DNA from: Catenuloplanes indicus | GTDB lineage: Bacteria > Actinomycetota > Actinomycetes > Mycobacteriales > Micromonosporaceae | DNA: 64,000 bases | Direction: 5' to 3' | Assembly: GCF_030813715.1 (NCBI RefSeq) | Contig: NZ_JAUSUZ010000001.1 | Location: 2,108,001 to 2,172,000, forward strand | Shown here: positions 24,356 to 32,169 of the stretch, in pieces | Layout: the number at the start of each line of letters is the position of its first letter | How positions within the stretch are numbered: position 1 is the first letter of the stretch | The notes under the pieces: generated by a model | Seen by the model: only the letters and a program-made list of their open reading frames with translations | Database searches by the model: none | What the model was told of the DNA's origin: nothing | Translations under genes and position numbers: made by a program

Positions 24356-25057
24356 GTGATCGGGGACGCGTTCGGCGCACTGCTCGGAGAGGCCGCGGCG
24401 ACCGGCGCCGCCACGGAGGTCGTGGAGCGTGACGACGGCTTCGTCAGCCGCGGGGACGCGGGCCGCTACCTTCAGGGGCCGGAGTTCTGGGCGGCGCACG
24501 AGGTAGCGCTGCTGGAACGGGCCCGTGGGCGCATCCTCGACATCGGCTGCGGTGCCGGACGGCACATGGCCGCGTTGCGGGACCGCGGTGCGGACGTGCG
24601 CGGCATCGATCCGTCACCGGGGGCGGTGGCGGTCTGCCGCGCGCGCGGTCTGACCGCCGAGGTCGGTGACATCGAGGCGCTGCCGGCCGGACCGTTCGAC
24701 ACGCTGCTGTTGATGGGCGGCAACCTGGCGCTGCTCGGCTCGCCGGCGGCCGCGGCACGGCGCCTGTCGGCAATGGCTGCGGTGGCCGGCCCGGACGCCG
24801 TGGTGCTCGGTTCCAACATCGATCCGTACCACTCACCCGACCCGGCGCACGCCGGCTACCACCGGCGGAACCGCGCGCTCGGCCGTCCCGGCGGCCAGCT
24901 GCGGGTACGCGTCCGGAACGGCGATCTCGTGACCGAGTGGATGGACTACTGGCTGGCCAGCGTGGCCGAGCTGGAGACCGTGCTGGCAACCTCGCCGTGG
25001 CGTGCGGAGCGGGTCGAGGGCGGCCCGTTCTACTCGGTCGTGCTCGTCCGGCGCTGA
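24356..25057 (+). CDS. Class I SAM-dependent methyltransferase
   Basis: A 233-aa methyltransferase of unknown substrate. GTG 24356 gives VIGDAFGALLGEAAATGAAT as N-terminus; an in-frame upstream start at 24314 would overlap the terminator hairpin. The SAM-binding motif I is ILDIGCGAGRHMAALRDRGA, followed by VRGIDPSPGAVAVCRARG (motif II acidic end), and FDTLLLMGGNLALLGS in the position of motif III. The C-terminal part has WMDYWLASVAELETVLATS. The family is broad, so nothing more specific can be said. Confidence 0.8.
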   Translation: MIGDAFGALLGEAAATGAATEVVERDDGFVSRGDAGRYLQGPEFWAAHEVALLERARGRILDIGCGAGRHMAALRDRGADVRGIDPSPGAVAVCRARGLTAEVGDIEALPAGPFDTLLLMGGNLALLGSPAAAARRLSAMAAVAGPDAVVLGSNIDPYHSPDPAHAGYHRRNRALGRPGGQLRVRVRNGDLVTEWMDYWLASVAELETVLATSPWRAERVEGGPFYSVVLVRR

Positions 25058-25344
25058 GCGGCGGCTCGGTCACCCGGCGCTCCGCAGCGGATCGGGACGC
25101 GCGTGACGCGGCGCGGGCGGCGCCGGGATCGCGGCTCGTCCCGGCCACGGCGGCACCGGCGCCGATCAGCAGGAAGGACCGCGCGAGAGCCCGCTGGAAG
25201 CCGAACCGAAGCAGCTGGCGCATGACGCCCGGTCTGCCGGCGGCCTCGGGACGACGGGTGGAGCCGTTGTGCAGGTTTCGTGAGCAAGGGCTCGGTATGT
25301 TCACTATCGTCGATGGGGGATGTCCGTCGACGAGAGGTGCCGTC

Positions 25345-26628
25345 ATGCCCATGTCCGTTCCCGCCGTCACGACCGCGGCGGCGCTGTCGCTCGGGCTGGT
25401 GGTGACGCTCGGCCCGCCCGCGGCGCACGCCGCCGTCCGGCTGTCGCCGGTGGCACTGACCGTGGCCGGCGGGGTCGACCCCGGCTCCGCCGCCGGCCGG
25501 TCGCTGAACCTGCGCCCCGGCTGGACCGCCGAGGTCTGGGCGAACGTGCCCGGCGCGCGCCGCCTGGCCTGGACGCCGGACGGCCGGCTGCTGGTCTCGA
25601 CCGGCGCGGCCGGTGCGATCAAGCTGCTCACCCCGGCCGGCGGCGGCCGAGGACCGGTGGTGACGACGCTGGCCGACGGCCTGCAGCACCCGCAGGGCCT
25701 GGACGTCGCCACCCGGCACGGCCGGCACCTCGTCGTGGCCGGTGACCGGAACCGCATCCTGGTCTGGGACTACGCGGACGGCGCCGCGACGAACCAGCGC
25801 GCGATCGTGACCGGGCTGCCCAGCGGCGGGCACGACCGGATCACTCCGGTGGTCCGCGGCGACCAGGTCTTCTACAACCTCGGCTCGCTGACCAACGACG
25901 ACCCGGTCGACCGCACCGGTACGACGCCGGAGCGGGCCACGATCCGCCGGGTCGGGCTGGACGGCACCGGCGATCGCACGATCGCCACCGGCGTGCGCAA
26001 CGGCTCCGGCCTGGACCTCGCGCCGGACGGCACGCTGTGGGCCTCGATCAACCAGGCCGACAACCAGCCGTACCCGTTCCGCGACGACACCGGGCAGTAC
26101 GGCCAGGTCGTGCCGGCGTACGTCAACGAGAACCCGGTCGACCAGGTCGCCCGGATCTCGTACGGCACCGAGCTGGGCTGGCCCTACTGCGTGCCGGACA
26201 CCCGGGGCAGCAAGAACCTGACCGATCTCGGGTACGTGGCCCAGCCGCTGCGCAACCCGGACGATTCGGTGCTGGACTGCTCCATCGTGGACCGCACCGC
26301 GGTCGGCCTGCCCGCGCACAGCGCACCGCTCGGCTTCGCCTTCACCCACGGTTCCGCGCTGCCGCGGTCGTTGGCCGGCGGCGCGCTGATCACCGCACAC
26401 GGCTCCTGGAACCGCACGCCGCCGCGCGAGCCGTACGTCGTCTACAGCGCCTGGGACCAGCGCAAGCGCACGCTGACCGCACCCCAGCCGCTGGTCACCG
26501 GCTGGCAGAACCCGGACGGCACCCGCTGGGGCCGCAGCGTCGACGCCGTCCCCGGCCCGGACGGCGCGCTCTACGTCTCCGACGACGCGGCCGGCCTGAT
26601 CTACCGCCTGGCCCCCGCGAAGCGCTGA
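25345..26628 (+). CDS. Secreted glucose/sorbosone dehydrogenase-like beta-propeller
   Basis: A 427-aa exported protein of the soluble aldose/sorbosone dehydrogenase family (PQQ-type six-bladed propeller). ATG 25345 follows GAGAGG by 7 bases; the signal peptide ends around LGPPAAHAA. Landmarks are LRPGWTAEVWANVPGARRLAW, GLQHPQGLDVATRHGRHLVVA, GLPSGGHDRITPVVRGDQVF, GVRNGSGLDLAPDGTLWASI, GWPYCVPDTRGS and SAPLGFAFTHGSALP. The propeller contains the His/Arg-bearing positions that bind PQQ in characterised members, but I cannot prove cofactor use; some relatives bind sugars without it. It is single, with a bidirectional terminator behind it. The 287 bases before it hold no supported gene. Confidence 0.82.
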   Translation: MPMSVPAVTTAAALSLGLVVTLGPPAAHAAVRLSPVALTVAGGVDPGSAAGRSLNLRPGWTAEVWANVPGARRLAWTPDGRLLVSTGAAGAIKLLTPAGGGRGPVVTTLADGLQHPQGLDVATRHGRHLVVAGDRNRILVWDYADGAATNQRAIVTGLPSGGHDRITPVVRGDQVFYNLGSLTNDDPVDRTGTTPERATIRRVGLDGTGDRTIATGVRNGSGLDLAPDGTLWASINQADNQPYPFRDDTGQYGQVVPAYVNENPVDQVARISYGTELGWPYCVPDTRGSKNLTDLGYVAQPLRNPDDSVLDCSIVDRTAVGLPAHSAPLGFAFTHGSALPRSLAGGALITAHGSWNRTPPREPYVVYSAWDQRKRTLTAPQPLVTGWQNPDGTRWGRSVDAVPGPDGALYVSDDAAGLIYRLAPAKR

Positions 26629-26655
26629 GGTCGCGGCGGACCCCATCCGGACCAC

Positions 26656-26680
26656 CCCGGACCGGCCGCCCCGGTCCGGG
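26656..26680. terminator. Bidirectional terminator
   Basis: CCCGGACCGG and CCGGTCCGGG form a perfect 10-bp stem with loop CCGCC, between the convergent sorbosone-dehydrogenase-like and aldo/keto reductase genes. Confidence 0.65.
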
Positions 26681-26761
26681 ACCTGGTCATGGTCGCCGGC
26701 CAGAGCGCGGCCCGGCGGGTGACCTGGCGGGACGGCTCACGCCTTTCTCGTTGATGGGTCG

Positions 26762-27574
26762 TCACTGCCATCGCGGCAGACCCGCGCCGCGCGTGCGGCT
26801 GCGGGCGCCGTGGGGATCGCCGTCCAGCGCGGCGATCCGGGCCATGTCCTCGGCATCGATCCGGAAGTCGAAGACGGCGATGTTCTCCCTGATCCGAGCG
26901 GGCTTGACCGATTTGGGCAGGGGAATGTTCCCCAGCTGGACGTGCCAGCGCAGGATCAGTTGTGCCGGAGTTGTCTCGTACTTCCTCGCCAGCGCCCGGA
27001 GCGTCGGATCCGTCAGGGACTCGCCCTCGGCAAGCGGACCCCACGCCTCGGTGACGATCCCGTGCGCGTCGTGGTACCGGCGCAGTTCAGCCTGCTGCAA
27101 GCCGGGATGGAGCTCCACCTGGTTGACGTCCGGCACGGTGTCCGACCGCTCGGCCAGCCACGCCAGATCGACGACGGTGAGATTGGAGACCCCGATCGCA
27201 CGGACCTTGCCCTCGGCGAGCAGGTCAGCACAGGCCCGCCAGCTCTCCAGGTAACGGTCCCGGCCGGGTGACGGCCAGTGCAGCAGGAAGAGGTCGACGT
27301 ACGAGGTCTGGAGTCTCCGCAGGCTCTCGTCGAGTTCCTGGCCGGTCGAGGCGTACCCGTGACGTTGTGGATTCAGCTTGGTGGTCAAGAAGACGTCCTC
27401 GCGCGGCAAGCCGGACTCCCGGATCGCCGTGCCGACCTCCGCCTCGTTGCCGTAGACCTGCGCGGTGTCGATGTGCCGATAGCCGGCGTCGAGCGCGATC
27501 CGTACCGCCTCGGCGGTTCTCGACGCGGGAATCCGGTAGACACCAAAACCGACGTGCGGGATGTCGTTGCCCAT
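26762..27574 (-). CDS. Aldo/keto reductase
   Basis: A 270-aa NADPH-dependent carbonyl reductase. The catalytic tetrad is visible: Asp and Tyr in HIDTAQVYGNEAEVG, Lys in VFLTTKLNPQRHG, and His in VDLFLLHWPSPG. The NADPH-binding end is GNIPLPKSVKPARIRENIAV. It is close to the 2,5-diketo-gluconate reductase (DkgA) group. The N-terminus is a little short (starts MGNDIPHVGFGVYRI) but complete. It is divergent from an XRE/MmyB-type regulator 101 bases away; such pairs are common, and the regulator probably controls the reductase. Confidence 0.92.
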   Translation of the reverse strand: MGNDIPHVGFGVYRIPASRTAEAVRIALDAGYRHIDTAQVYGNEAEVGTAIRESGLPREDVFLTTKLNPQRHGYASTGQELDESLRRLQTSYVDLFLLHWPSPGRDRYLESWRACADLLAEGKVRAIGVSNLTVVDLAWLAERSDTVPDVNQVELHPGLQQAELRRYHDAHGIVTEAWGPLAEGESLTDPTLRALARKYETTPAQLILRWHVQLGNIPLPKSVKPARIRENIAVFDFRIDAEDMARIAALDGDPHGARSRTRGAGLPRWQ

Positions 27575-27675
27575 GCATCCACCGAAGCGCGTGTCGCGGG
27601 GCCGGTGGGAGTCACGCCTCTTCCGGGTAACGCCAGTACCTCCCAGCGCCCCGCCACGCGACCTACGCTGGTCAG

Positions 27676-28542
27676 GTGAGCGACAGCCGGAGGCGTGTGC
27701 GGGAATTCCTCAGCACCCGTCGCGCCCGCATCACGCCCGAGCGGGCGGGACTACCCGTCTTCGGCGGCAATCGACGGGTGACCGGATTGCGCCGCGAGGA
27801 GGTGGCGCTGCTGGCCGGGATGAGCATCGACTACTACATCCGGCTCGAGCGCGGAAACCTGAGCGGCGCCTCCGACTCGGTGCTGGATTCCCTGGCCCAC
27901 GCGCTGCAGCTCGACGACGCCGAACGGGCCTACCTCTACGACCTCGCCCGCGCGGCCACAGCGCCGGGGCGCCGACCACCGGCCGCGACCGGGCGGGTCC
28001 GGCCGGTGGTGCTGCGGATGCTCGACGCGATGACCGGCGTGCCGGCCTACCTCCGCAACGGGCGGTTCGACATCGTCGCTGCCAACACCCTCGGTATGGC
28101 CCTGTACGCCCCGGTCTACGGCTCGCCGCTGTTCGCGCAGCGCGGCCCGGTCAACACCGCACGGTTCCTGTTCCTCGACCCGGGATCCACCGACTTCTGG
28201 CCCGAGTGGGACAAGGCCGCCAACGACTCGGTCGCCTTCCTGCGGGCCGAAACCGGCCGCGCGCCGCACGACAAGGGCCTGACCGACCTGATCGGCGAGC
28301 TGTCCACCAAGAGCGACGAGTTCGCCCGCCGCTGGGCCCGCCACGACGTGAAGTTCCAGCACTCCGGCGTGAAACGGCTCCGCCACCCGCTCGTCGGCGA
28401 CCTTGCCCTGCCGTACGAGGCCCTCGACCTGCCCGCCGACCCGGCGCTGCGCGTCACCATCTACTCACCCGAGCCCGGCTCCCCCGAACGCCAAGCCCTC
28501 GACATACTGGCCAGCTGGACCGGCTCACCCGCCCCCCGCTAG
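27676..28542 (+). CDS. XRE-family regulator with MmyB-like ligand-binding domain
   Basis: A 288-aa transcription factor. The HTH lies at residues about 10-75 (VREFLSTRRARITPERAGLP, RRVTGLRREEVALLAGMSID, YYIRLERGNLSGASDSVLDS). The C-terminal MmyB-like PAS-related domain (about 100-280) carries RPVVLRMLDAMTGVPAYLRN, FDIVAANTLGMALYAPVY and FWPEWDKAANDSVAFLRAE. The GTG at 27676 has no ribosome site; a TACGCT hexamer at 27664-27669 would start transcription right at it, so the message may be leaderless. Its TAG stop overlaps the stop of the convergent esterase gene in the tetramer CTAG. Confidence 0.9.
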   Translation: MSDSRRRVREFLSTRRARITPERAGLPVFGGNRRVTGLRREEVALLAGMSIDYYIRLERGNLSGASDSVLDSLAHALQLDDAERAYLYDLARAATAPGRRPPAATGRVRPVVLRMLDAMTGVPAYLRNGRFDIVAANTLGMALYAPVYGSPLFAQRGPVNTARFLFLDPGSTDFWPEWDKAANDSVAFLRAETGRAPHDKGLTDLIGELSTKSDEFARRWARHDVKFQHSGVKRLRHPLVGDLALPYEALDLPADPALRVTIYSPEPGSPERQALDILASWTGSPAPR

Positions 28543-29363
28543 AAACCGAAGAAGTCCGCGATCGCGGCGGTGGTGTGCAAATCCGTGGTGGTGCGGCCCA
28601 TCACGGCCGGGGACGGTACCGGCCCCGGGATCGTGTGCCCGCCACCGTGGACGGTGAACAGCCGCACCGGCTCGCGGCCGGGCTGGTGGAAGTCGGTGCG
28701 GCTCACCTCGGCGGTCAGCGTGCTGGTCACCGGGGCCGCGGTGATGCCGTTGCGGGCGGCGAAGTACGCGGCGGTGTCCGGTGCGGACAGCAGCGCGCCG
28801 TGGGCGCGGAAGACGTAGCGGGCCCAGACCGGCAGCGGGCCGCCCTGATACGGCACGATCGGGTCGCGGGTGCCGTGGATGAGCAGCACCGGCCGGGGCA
28901 CCACCGGCAGGTCCGGTGACAGCAGGAAGTTGTCCGGGGCCGGCTGGCCGGCGGCGATGATCGCGCCGCCGGCGATCAGGTCGGGGCGCTCGTGCAGCAG
29001 CCGGATCACCATGCCGCCGCCGTTGGAGTAACCGGCGGCGTACACCGGGCGCCCCTCGCCGAGGCGTGCCGCGACCGCGGCGGTGAACGCCACGTCGTCG
29101 ATGTTCGCCCGGCGGGCCGGGAAGCGGCTGCCGAGGCGCGCGTCGTTCCAGTTGCCCTTGAAGCCGTCGAGGTACGCGACGGCCGTACCCGGGACGGTGT
29201 CGAAGGTGTTTCGGGTGAACGACCGGAACCGGTCCGCGTCGAGGCCGGACCCGTGGAAGGCCAGCAGCAGGCGGTCGAAGCCGCCGGTGGGGGCGGCCAG
29301 CGTGTAGGCGCGGGTACGCCCGCCGGCCTCGATCGTCCCGTGGCGAAGCTGCACCGTGGTCAT
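28539..29363 (-). CDS. Polyhydroxybutyrate-depolymerase/LpqC-like esterase
   Basis: A 274-aa alpha/beta-hydrolase. ATG 29363 follows GGGGAG by 7 bases; an in-frame start at 29402 would lie within the operator. The catalytic triad is plausible: Ser in YAAGYSNGGGMVIRLLHE, Asp in LLIHGTRDPIVPYQGG, His in VHGGGHTIPGPVPSP. The oxyanion region is LLLAFHGSGLDADRF. It has no signal peptide, so it is probably cytoplasmic, unlike true secreted depolymerases. It is divergent from a TetR gene with a large operator palindrome between them. Confidence 0.85.
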   Translation of the reverse strand: MTTVQLRHGTIEAGGRTRAYTLAAPTGGFDRLLLAFHGSGLDADRFRSFTRNTFDTVPGTAVAYLDGFKGNWNDARLGSRFPARRANIDDVAFTAAVAARLGEGRPVYAAGYSNGGGMVIRLLHERPDLIAGGAIIAAGQPAPDNFLLSPDLPVVPRPVLLIHGTRDPIVPYQGGPLPVWARYVFRAHGALLSAPDTAAYFAARNGITAAPVTSTLTAEVSRTDFHQPGREPVRLFTVHGGGHTIPGPVPSPAVMGRTTTDLHTTAAIADFFGF

Positions 29364-29387
29364 GAGAACACTCCCCGACAGAAAAAC

Positions 29388-29433
29388 GGATAGCTGATCC
29401 ACTTCAACGTAGCATGAAGTGGATGAGCTATCC
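29388..29433. promoter_or_regulatory. TetR operator pair (large inverted repeat)
   Basis: GGATAGCTGATCCACTTCA (29388-29406) and TGAAGTGGATGAGCTATCC (29415-29433) are inverted copies matching at 18 of 19 positions, with an 8-base spacer. Each arm contains a near-palindrome, GGAT-N5-ATCC, so there are two operator units 33 bp apart (three helical turns). It sits between the divergent esterase and TetR genes and should control both. Confidence 0.75.
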
Positions 29434-29448
29434 GGTTATTCTCGTCTC

Positions 29449-30006
29449 ATGACCATGCGCAAGGACGCTGCCCGCAACTGGCAGCTGATCGTCGACACCG
29501 GGCGGCGATTCGTGGACGAGGGCATCCCGGTGCAGCTCAACGAGGTGGCGCGGGCCGCGTCGGTCGGCGTCGCCACGGTCTACCGGCACTTCCCCACGCC
29601 CGAGGCACTGCTGGAGACGATCGCGACGCCGCGCCTGGAGGAGCTGGTCGCGCACGCGGAGCGTGCGGCCGTGGCGAAGGACGCCGGCGACGCGCTCGCC
29701 GGTCTGATGATCGCGATGCTGGACGCACAGCTCGACGACGCGTCCGTGCAGCCGGCACTGGCGTCCGTCGCCTACGCACTCCCGCGCACGGCCGAGCTGC
29801 GCGCCCGGCTGGACACACTCTCCGGCCGGCTGCTCGACCGCGCGCGGGACGCGGGCCAGGTCCGGCCGGACGTGACGCAGGCGGACCTGCTACCGCTGAT
29901 GTGCGGCGTGATCTTCGCGGTGCGGGTGCACCCGGGCGCGGCGGACCGGCGCACGGTCACCCACCGCTATCTCGACGTCATGCTGCACGGGCTGCAAACG
30001 CGGTAG
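29449..30006 (+). CDS. TetR-family repressor (esterase regulator)
   Basis: A 185-aa repressor. ATG 29449 (or 29455) follows the operator palindrome. The HTH is at residues about 25-50: IPVQLNEVARAASVGVATVY followed by RHFPTPEALLETIATP. The C-terminal ligand-binding domain (about 70-185) is helical. The divergent esterase gene and the shared inverted repeat make this its likely regulator and itself autoregulated. Its 3' end overlaps the convergent SDR gene by 29 bases, with no room for a terminator. Confidence 0.9.
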   Translation: MTMRKDAARNWQLIVDTGRRFVDEGIPVQLNEVARAASVGVATVYRHFPTPEALLETIATPRLEELVAHAERAAVAKDAGDALAGLMIAMLDAQLDDASVQPALASVAYALPRTAELRARLDTLSGRLLDRARDAGQVRPDVTQADLLPLMCGVIFAVRVHPGAADRRTVTHRYLDVMLHGLQTR

Positions 30007-30901
30007 AGACGTCCCAGAGGCGCCGCGCCGCGGCCGGGTCCAGCGCCCAGCGGCGCACACCGGGGTCGGCCAGCCCGGCCTCCGCGTCGTCGTCGATGAC
30101 CTCGGCCTCGGCGCAGTCCTCCAGGTAGCGGCCGCCGATCCGGTCGAACTCCGGCGCGAGCGCCGCGACCATGGTGGTCGCGGCACCCTGCTGCGGCGTC
30201 TTGAGGATCGGCGCCGTGGCCCACTGCGCCCGGGTCTCCGCCGGGATGTACCGCTGCAGGTTCGTCATGATGCCGCCCGGCGACACCGCGTTGACGTAGA
30301 TGCCGTCCGCGGCCCAGCGGCGGCTCGCCTCCACCGCGAACAGCACGGTCGCGGTCTTCGCCTGGCCGTAGGCGACCCATGGATCGTACGGCCGGTGCGC
30401 GAAGTTGACGTCGTCGAAGTCGACCGGGGCCACGTGGTGGCCGGCGGAGGCCAGCGCGACGACCCGGGCACCATGCGCCGCCGCGAGCGCGCCGTGCAGG
30501 CCCCCGGTCAGCGTGAAGTGGCCGACGTGGTTGACCGCGAACTGCCATTCGAGCCCGCCGGCGGTGCGCCGCAGGTCCGGCACCGCCATCACGCCGGCGT
30601 TGTTGATCAGCAGGTGCAGCGGGCCGTCCCAGGCCGCGGTGAACGCGCGGACGCTCGCCAGGTCGGCCAGGTCCAGCCGGGCGATGCCGGCCCGCACGCC
30701 GGCGAGCGCGTCCCGGGCGGCGTCGACGTCGCGGACCGCGACGGTCACGTCCGCGCCGGCCCGGGCGAGCGTGCGGACGGTCTCCAGCCCGATACCGGAG
30801 GCGCCACCGGTGACGATCGCCCGCCGGCCGGCCAGGTCGTGACCGGCCGCGACCTCGTCGGCCGTGGAGCCCGCGTGGAAGGGCGTGGTGATGCGAGACA
30901 T
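29978..30901 (-). CDS. Short-chain dehydrogenase (retinol-dehydrogenase-like SDR)
   Basis: A 307-aa NAD(P)-dependent oxidoreductase. ATG 30901 has GGGAG 9 bases upstream, between the start and an inverted repeat. The cofactor motif is AIVTGGASGIGLETVRTLA, the structural motif LINNAGVMAVPDLR, and the active site runs VVALASAGHHVAPVDFDDV to PWVAYGQAKTATVLF, with Ser, Tyr and Lys all present (YxxxK). Such actinobacterial SDRs resemble WW-domain/retinol dehydrogenases. The gene lies downstream of a TetR gene on the same strand and likely forms its target. Confidence 0.9.
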   Translation of the reverse strand: MSRITTPFHAGSTADEVAAGHDLAGRRAIVTGGASGIGLETVRTLARAGADVTVAVRDVDAARDALAGVRAGIARLDLADLASVRAFTAAWDGPLHLLINNAGVMAVPDLRRTAGGLEWQFAVNHVGHFTLTGGLHGALAAAHGARVVALASAGHHVAPVDFDDVNFAHRPYDPWVAYGQAKTATVLFAVEASRRWAADGIYVNAVSPGGIMTNLQRYIPAETRAQWATAPILKTPQQGAATTMVAALAPEFDRIGGRYLEDCAEAEVIDDDAEAGLADPGVRRWALDPAAARRLWDVSTAFAARAA

Positions 30902-30913
30902 GCGTGTGCTCCC

Positions 30914-30936
30914 GTCAGCAAGGGTTCTTTGCTGAC
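30914..30936. promoter_or_regulatory. Inverted repeat just upstream of the SDR start
   Basis: GTCAGCAA (30914-30921) and TTGCTGAC (30929-30936) are perfect inverted copies with a 7-base spacer, directly upstream of the SDR ribosome site. It may be a repressor site or a hairpin in the leader. Confidence 0.45.
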
Positions 30937-30951
30937 AGCTTATGCCGAACA

Positions 30952-30984
30952 TGTCAGTAACTGCCACACCTGTCAGTTACTGCC
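30952..30984. promoter_or_regulatory. Tandem TetR-type operators between TetR and SDR genes
   Basis: TGTCAGTAACTGCC and TGTCAGTTACTGCC (30952-30965, 30971-30984) are direct repeats, 13 of 14 identical, 19 bp apart. Each contains the 9-base near-palindrome CAGTWACTG. The second copy overlaps the stop codon of the TetR gene. Confidence 0.5.
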
Positions 30985-31552
30985 TCCCGAACGCGTGGAC
31001 CAACCGGTCGGTGATGTCGCCGCCGCGCGTCGCCCAGTACGCGAGCGCGGTCTCGAAGACGGCCAGGCCGGACGCGATCAAGGCGCGCGCGACGAGCTCG
31101 GCGTCCGGCACGTCGCCGAGCCGGCGCTGCACGTCCGGCAGCAGCAGCTCCTGCCACACCACGTTCTTCTCGATGTGCTTGGCCCGCAGGCCCGGCGTGC
31201 TGAGCGTGAACATGATCTTCGAGATGCCGAGCGCGGCCGGGTTGCGCTTCACGTCGCCGGTGAACGCCTCCAGCGCCCGCCGCACCGCCTCCGCCGCCGG
31301 CTCGCCCGCCGGGCGTGCCTCGAGGTGGCCGCGCAGGACCGTGCCGAACTCCATCGGGTCGCCGACGACCAGGTCCTCCTTGGTCGGGAAGTACCGGAAG
31401 AACGTCCGCTGCGACACGCCGGCCTCGGTCGCGATCCGGTCGATCGTGACCGCGTCGAACCCCGACTCCAGGAACAGGTCCATCGCGACCGTCTCGATCT
31501 GCCGCCGGACCGCACGCCGGGAGATCTCCCGGCTGGAAAGCCGCTCGCTCAT
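30977..31552 (-). CDS. TetR-family repressor (SDR regulator)
   Basis: A 191-aa repressor, starting at 31552. The HTH is at residues about 17-58: IETVAMDLFLESGFDAVTID, RIATEAGVSQRTFFRYFPTK. The FFRYFP helix is the DNA-recognition end typical of AcrR-type proteins with a C-terminal domain like MftR-type regulators (VWQELLLPDVQRRL). On the minus strand GTGACA and TAGACT (17 bp apart) upstream form its promoter, overlapping the 31576-31600 palindrome. Tandem CAGTWACTG sites lie between it and the SDR gene, which it probably regulates. Confidence 0.9.
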   Translation of the reverse strand: MSERLSSREISRRAVRRQIETVAMDLFLESGFDAVTIDRIATEAGVSQRTFFRYFPTKEDLVVGDPMEFGTVLRGHLEARPAGEPAAEAVRRALEAFTGDVKRNPAALGISKIMFTLSTPGLRAKHIEKNVVWQELLLPDVQRRLGDVPDAELVARALIASGLAVFETALAYWATRGGDITDRLVHAFGRQ

Positions 31553-31575
31553 GCCCGGCAGTCTAGATCAGCCGT

Positions 31576-31600
31576 TGACACTGTCACGATGACAGTGTCA
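31576..31600. promoter_or_regulatory. Perfect palindromic operator between TetR and MerR genes
   Basis: TGACACTGTCA and TGACAGTGTCA are exact inverted copies around CGA. The site overlaps the minus-strand TetR promoter (GTGACA/TAGACT) and a TTGACA at 31575-31580 facing the MerR gene, and ends two bases before the first MerR ATG. It could serve either regulator or both. Confidence 0.65.
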
Positions 31601-31602
31601 CG

Positions 31603-32169
31603 ATGACGGGCATGTGGACGATGGACGAGCTGCTGGAGCGCGTGCGGGAGGCCCTCGCGGCCGAATACCCCGGCGCACCCAACGGCCGCGTCCGCGAGCT
31701 GCCCGACCGCCGCGCCGTCCGGTGGTATGCGACGACCGGCCTGGTCGACCGCGCCACCGCGATGCGCGGGCGCACCGCGCTCTACGGGCCGCGGCACCTG
31801 CTGCAGATCGTCGCGGTCAAACGGCGGCAGGCGGCCGGGCAGTCGCTCGCGGCGATCCAGGCGGAGCTGGCCGGTGCCACCGACGCGGAGCTGGCCGCGA
31901 TCGCCCGCGTACCCCCGGAGCTGTTGCGAACCGGCGAGAGACCGGCGGCCCGGCCGCGTTTCTGGGCCACGCCGCCGGCGGCGGCACCCGAACCCCCGGC
32001 AACCGGCGGCGTGCGGGAGGTGGGGGGCGTCGCGCTGGGCGGCGGCGCCTTTCTCCTTCTGCCGGTACGGCCGTCAGCTCACGACCTGGAGGACCTCACC
32101 CACGCCGCCCAGCCGCTGATCGGCCTGCTGCGGGCCCGTGGCCTGCTTCAAGATGGGGGAACCGCATGA
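31603..32169 (+). CDS. MerR-family regulator of the VIT/VWA gene
   Basis: A 188-aa regulator (186 or 182 aa if ATG 31612 or 31621 is used; the palindrome abutting 31603 favours a later start). The MerR-type winged HTH has LPDRRAVRWYATTGLVDRAT then ALYGPRHLLQIVAVKRRQAA and GQSLAAIQAELAGATDAEL. The C-terminal part is a Pro/Ala linker and a hydrophobic stretch (EVGGVALGGGAFLLLPVRPS) that may sense something or bind the VWA protein. Its stop overlaps the next ATG (ATGA), so the regulator and the VIT/VWA protein are co-translated. Confidence 0.82.
   Translation: MTGMWTMDELLERVREALAAEYPGAPNGRVRELPDRRAVRWYATTGLVDRATAMRGRTALYGPRHLLQIVAVKRRQAAGQSLAAIQAELAGATDAELAAIARVPPELLRTGERPAARPRFWATPPAAAPEPPATGGVREVGGVALGGGAFLLLPVRPSAHDLEDLTHAAQPLIGLLRARGLLQDGGTA

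Noticed and set aside
25058-25223. Minus-strand peptide starting MRQLLRFGFQRALARSFLLI
   Set aside because: It recalls small actinobacterial DUF6203-like proteins, but the frame has no ribosome site and no stop before running deep into the methyltransferase gene.
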